Assembly (NCBI RefSeq): GCF_900102135.1
Contig: NZ_FMVJ01000003.1
Span: forward strand, 1-64,000
Length of the DNA stretch: 64,000 nt
Direction: 5' to 3'
DNA from: Microvirga guangxiensis
GTDB taxonomy: Bacteria > Pseudomonadota > Alphaproteobacteria > Rhizobiales > Beijerinckiaceae
In this document: one piece after another, positions 63,272-64,000 of the stretch
Layout of the letters: each line of letters begins with the position of its first letter
Numbering within the stretch: position 1 is the stretch's first letter
Notes under the pieces: generated by a model
What the model was told of the DNA's origin: nothing
The model's database searches: none
Seen by the model: only the letters and a program-made list of their open reading frames with translations
Translations under genes and position numbers: made by a program

Positions 63272-64000
63272 ATGGCCCGCAAAAGCCTTTTCACAGGCGA
63301 TACCGTCCCCCTGATCAAGCGCCTCTGGCGCGACTGGATGCGCCCGCATGCCAGGACGCTCATGGGCGTGCTCGTGCTGGTGGCCCTGGTCGCGGGCGCG
63401 ACGGGCCTCTACCCGGTGCTGATCAAGGCGGCGTTCGACGCCTTCGATACGAAGGACGTGACGGCCATCTACCTCGCGCCGCTCTTCGTGATCGCGGTGA
63501 CCTCCGTGAAGGGCTTCTCGCTGCTGGCGCTCACCGTGCTCACCAACAAGGTGGTGACGCGCATCGAGGCCGACATGCAGACCAGGCTCTACAGCCATCT
63601 GATCGAGGCTGACCTCGCCCAGATCGGCCGCGAGAGCCCGGCGGCGCTCACCCAGCGCTTCACCACGGATTTCACCTTCATCAAGGAGGCGCTCACCCGC
63701 CTCTCCACCGTGTTCCTGCGCGAGATCACCACCGTGATCGCGCTGGTGGCGGCGATGATCTGGATCGATCCGATGATGGCGCTGGTGGCGGGCATCACCG
63801 TGCCGTTCTTCGCCTATCCGGTCGAGAAGATCGGCCGCAAGCTGCGCCGCGTGGCCTCCTCCATGCAGGAGCAGACGGGCCAGATGGCAGGCCTCATCAC
63901 CGAGAGCCTCGCCGGTACGCGCATCGCCAAGACCTACCGGATGGAAGGCTATCTCAAGGCCAAGGCCGCGAGCACCTTCGACGAAATTCGCCGGTTGCGC
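63272..64000 (+). CDS. ABC exporter (MsbA-like), N-terminal part; gene runs off the window
   Basis: The first 243 codons of an ABC transporter half-molecule. The visible part is the membrane domain with several helices (for example 31-55, 62-80 and 145-170). It contains the ESPAALTQRFTTDFTFIKEALTR line typical of MsbA/lipid A-type exporters. The nucleotide-binding domain lies beyond the window. The substrate may be a lipid or drug. The start ATG at 63272 was chosen from the frame itself. It lies 85 bp after the E1-type gene and may be co-transcribed. Confidence 0.85.
   Translation, partial: MARKSLFTGDTVPLIKRLWRDWMRPHARTLMGVLVLVALVAGATGLYPVLIKAAFDAFDTKDVTAIYLAPLFVIAVTSVKGFSLLALTVLTNKVVTRIEADMQTRLYSHLIEADLAQIGRESPAALTQRFTTDFTFIKEALTRLSTVFLREITTVIALVAAMIWIDPMMALVAGITVPFFAYPVEKIGRKLRRVASSMQEQTGQMAGLITESLAGTRIAKTYRMEGYLKAKAASTFDEIRRLR

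Overview
The window is a GC-rich chromosomal segment of an alphaproteobacterium, most likely a member of the Hyphomicrobiales (Rhizobiales). Support comes from the gene content (GlnK-AmtB, dapF-mtaB, ftsY-yciB, ffh-rpsP-rimM-trmD-rplS, split leuC/leuD/leuB, a HWE-type histidine kinase), from two perfect CtrA-type boxes (TTAA-N7-TTAAC), from a LexA box of the alphaproteobacterial direct-repeat type (GTTC-N7-GTTC), and from several short palindromic intergenic repeats. A Microvirga or Methylobacteriaceae-like source is my guess from memory, not something the sequence proves. No rRNA, CRISPR array, prophage or insertion sequence was seen; the single RNA gene found is tRNA-Gly(GCC).

Layout. 0-4 kb: the 5' part of ftsK (minus strand) and a copper-handling run (DUF2946 protein, YcnI/PCuAC fusion, SCO protein) that ends in a small multidrug transporter. 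4-8.4 kb: glnK-amtB behind a sigma-54 promoter, tesB, and a UbiH-type monooxygenase. 8.4-14.8 kb: two large RTX calcium-binding proteins with related C-termini, separated by ppa and a GNAT gene. 14.8-23.6 kb: acnA, then the cytochrome c maturation genes ccmAB and ccmCDG, separated by an ArsR/NIPSNAP/monooxygenase cluster and a peptidase. 23.6-32.1 kb: a membrane adenylate cyclase, yciB, ftsY, a pseudouridine synthase with an in-frame repeat insertion, mtaB, dapF, a secreted GyrI-like protein and a metallo-beta-lactamase-fold hydrolase. 32.1-37.2 kb: the ffh-rpsP-rimM-trmD-rplS operon, with an unrecognised lower-GC gene between ffh and rpsP. 37.2-47.6 kb: leuC, leuD and leuB with unrelated genes between them, a gene-poor repeat island carrying an orphan SOS-type promoter, and a phosphoesterase/kinase-USP gene pair. 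47.6-59.2 kb: a sulfite-oxidase-type enzyme, asd, a HWE histidine kinase, carbonic anhydrase, a DUF429-dehydratase fusion, a CitE-like lyase, and a Trm112/LON/thioredoxin cluster. 59.2-64 kb: tRNA-Gly, a lone AAA ATPase, an AceE-type E1 component, and the start of an ABC exporter.

How the parts fit. Most genes are housekeeping: leucine, lysine and threonine biosynthesis, protein targeting, translation, nitrogen uptake and cytochrome c assembly. The copper genes fit with SCO and Ccm in building respiratory oxidases. The points most worth a second look are the SOS-type promoter with no recognisable gene behind it (41.3 kb), the palindromic element translated inside the pseudouridine synthase (27.5 kb), the phosphoesterase/kinase-USP pair (44.2-46.4 kb), the DUF429-dehydratase fusion (54-55.7 kb), and the atypical gene inside the ribosomal/SRP operon (34.1 kb).
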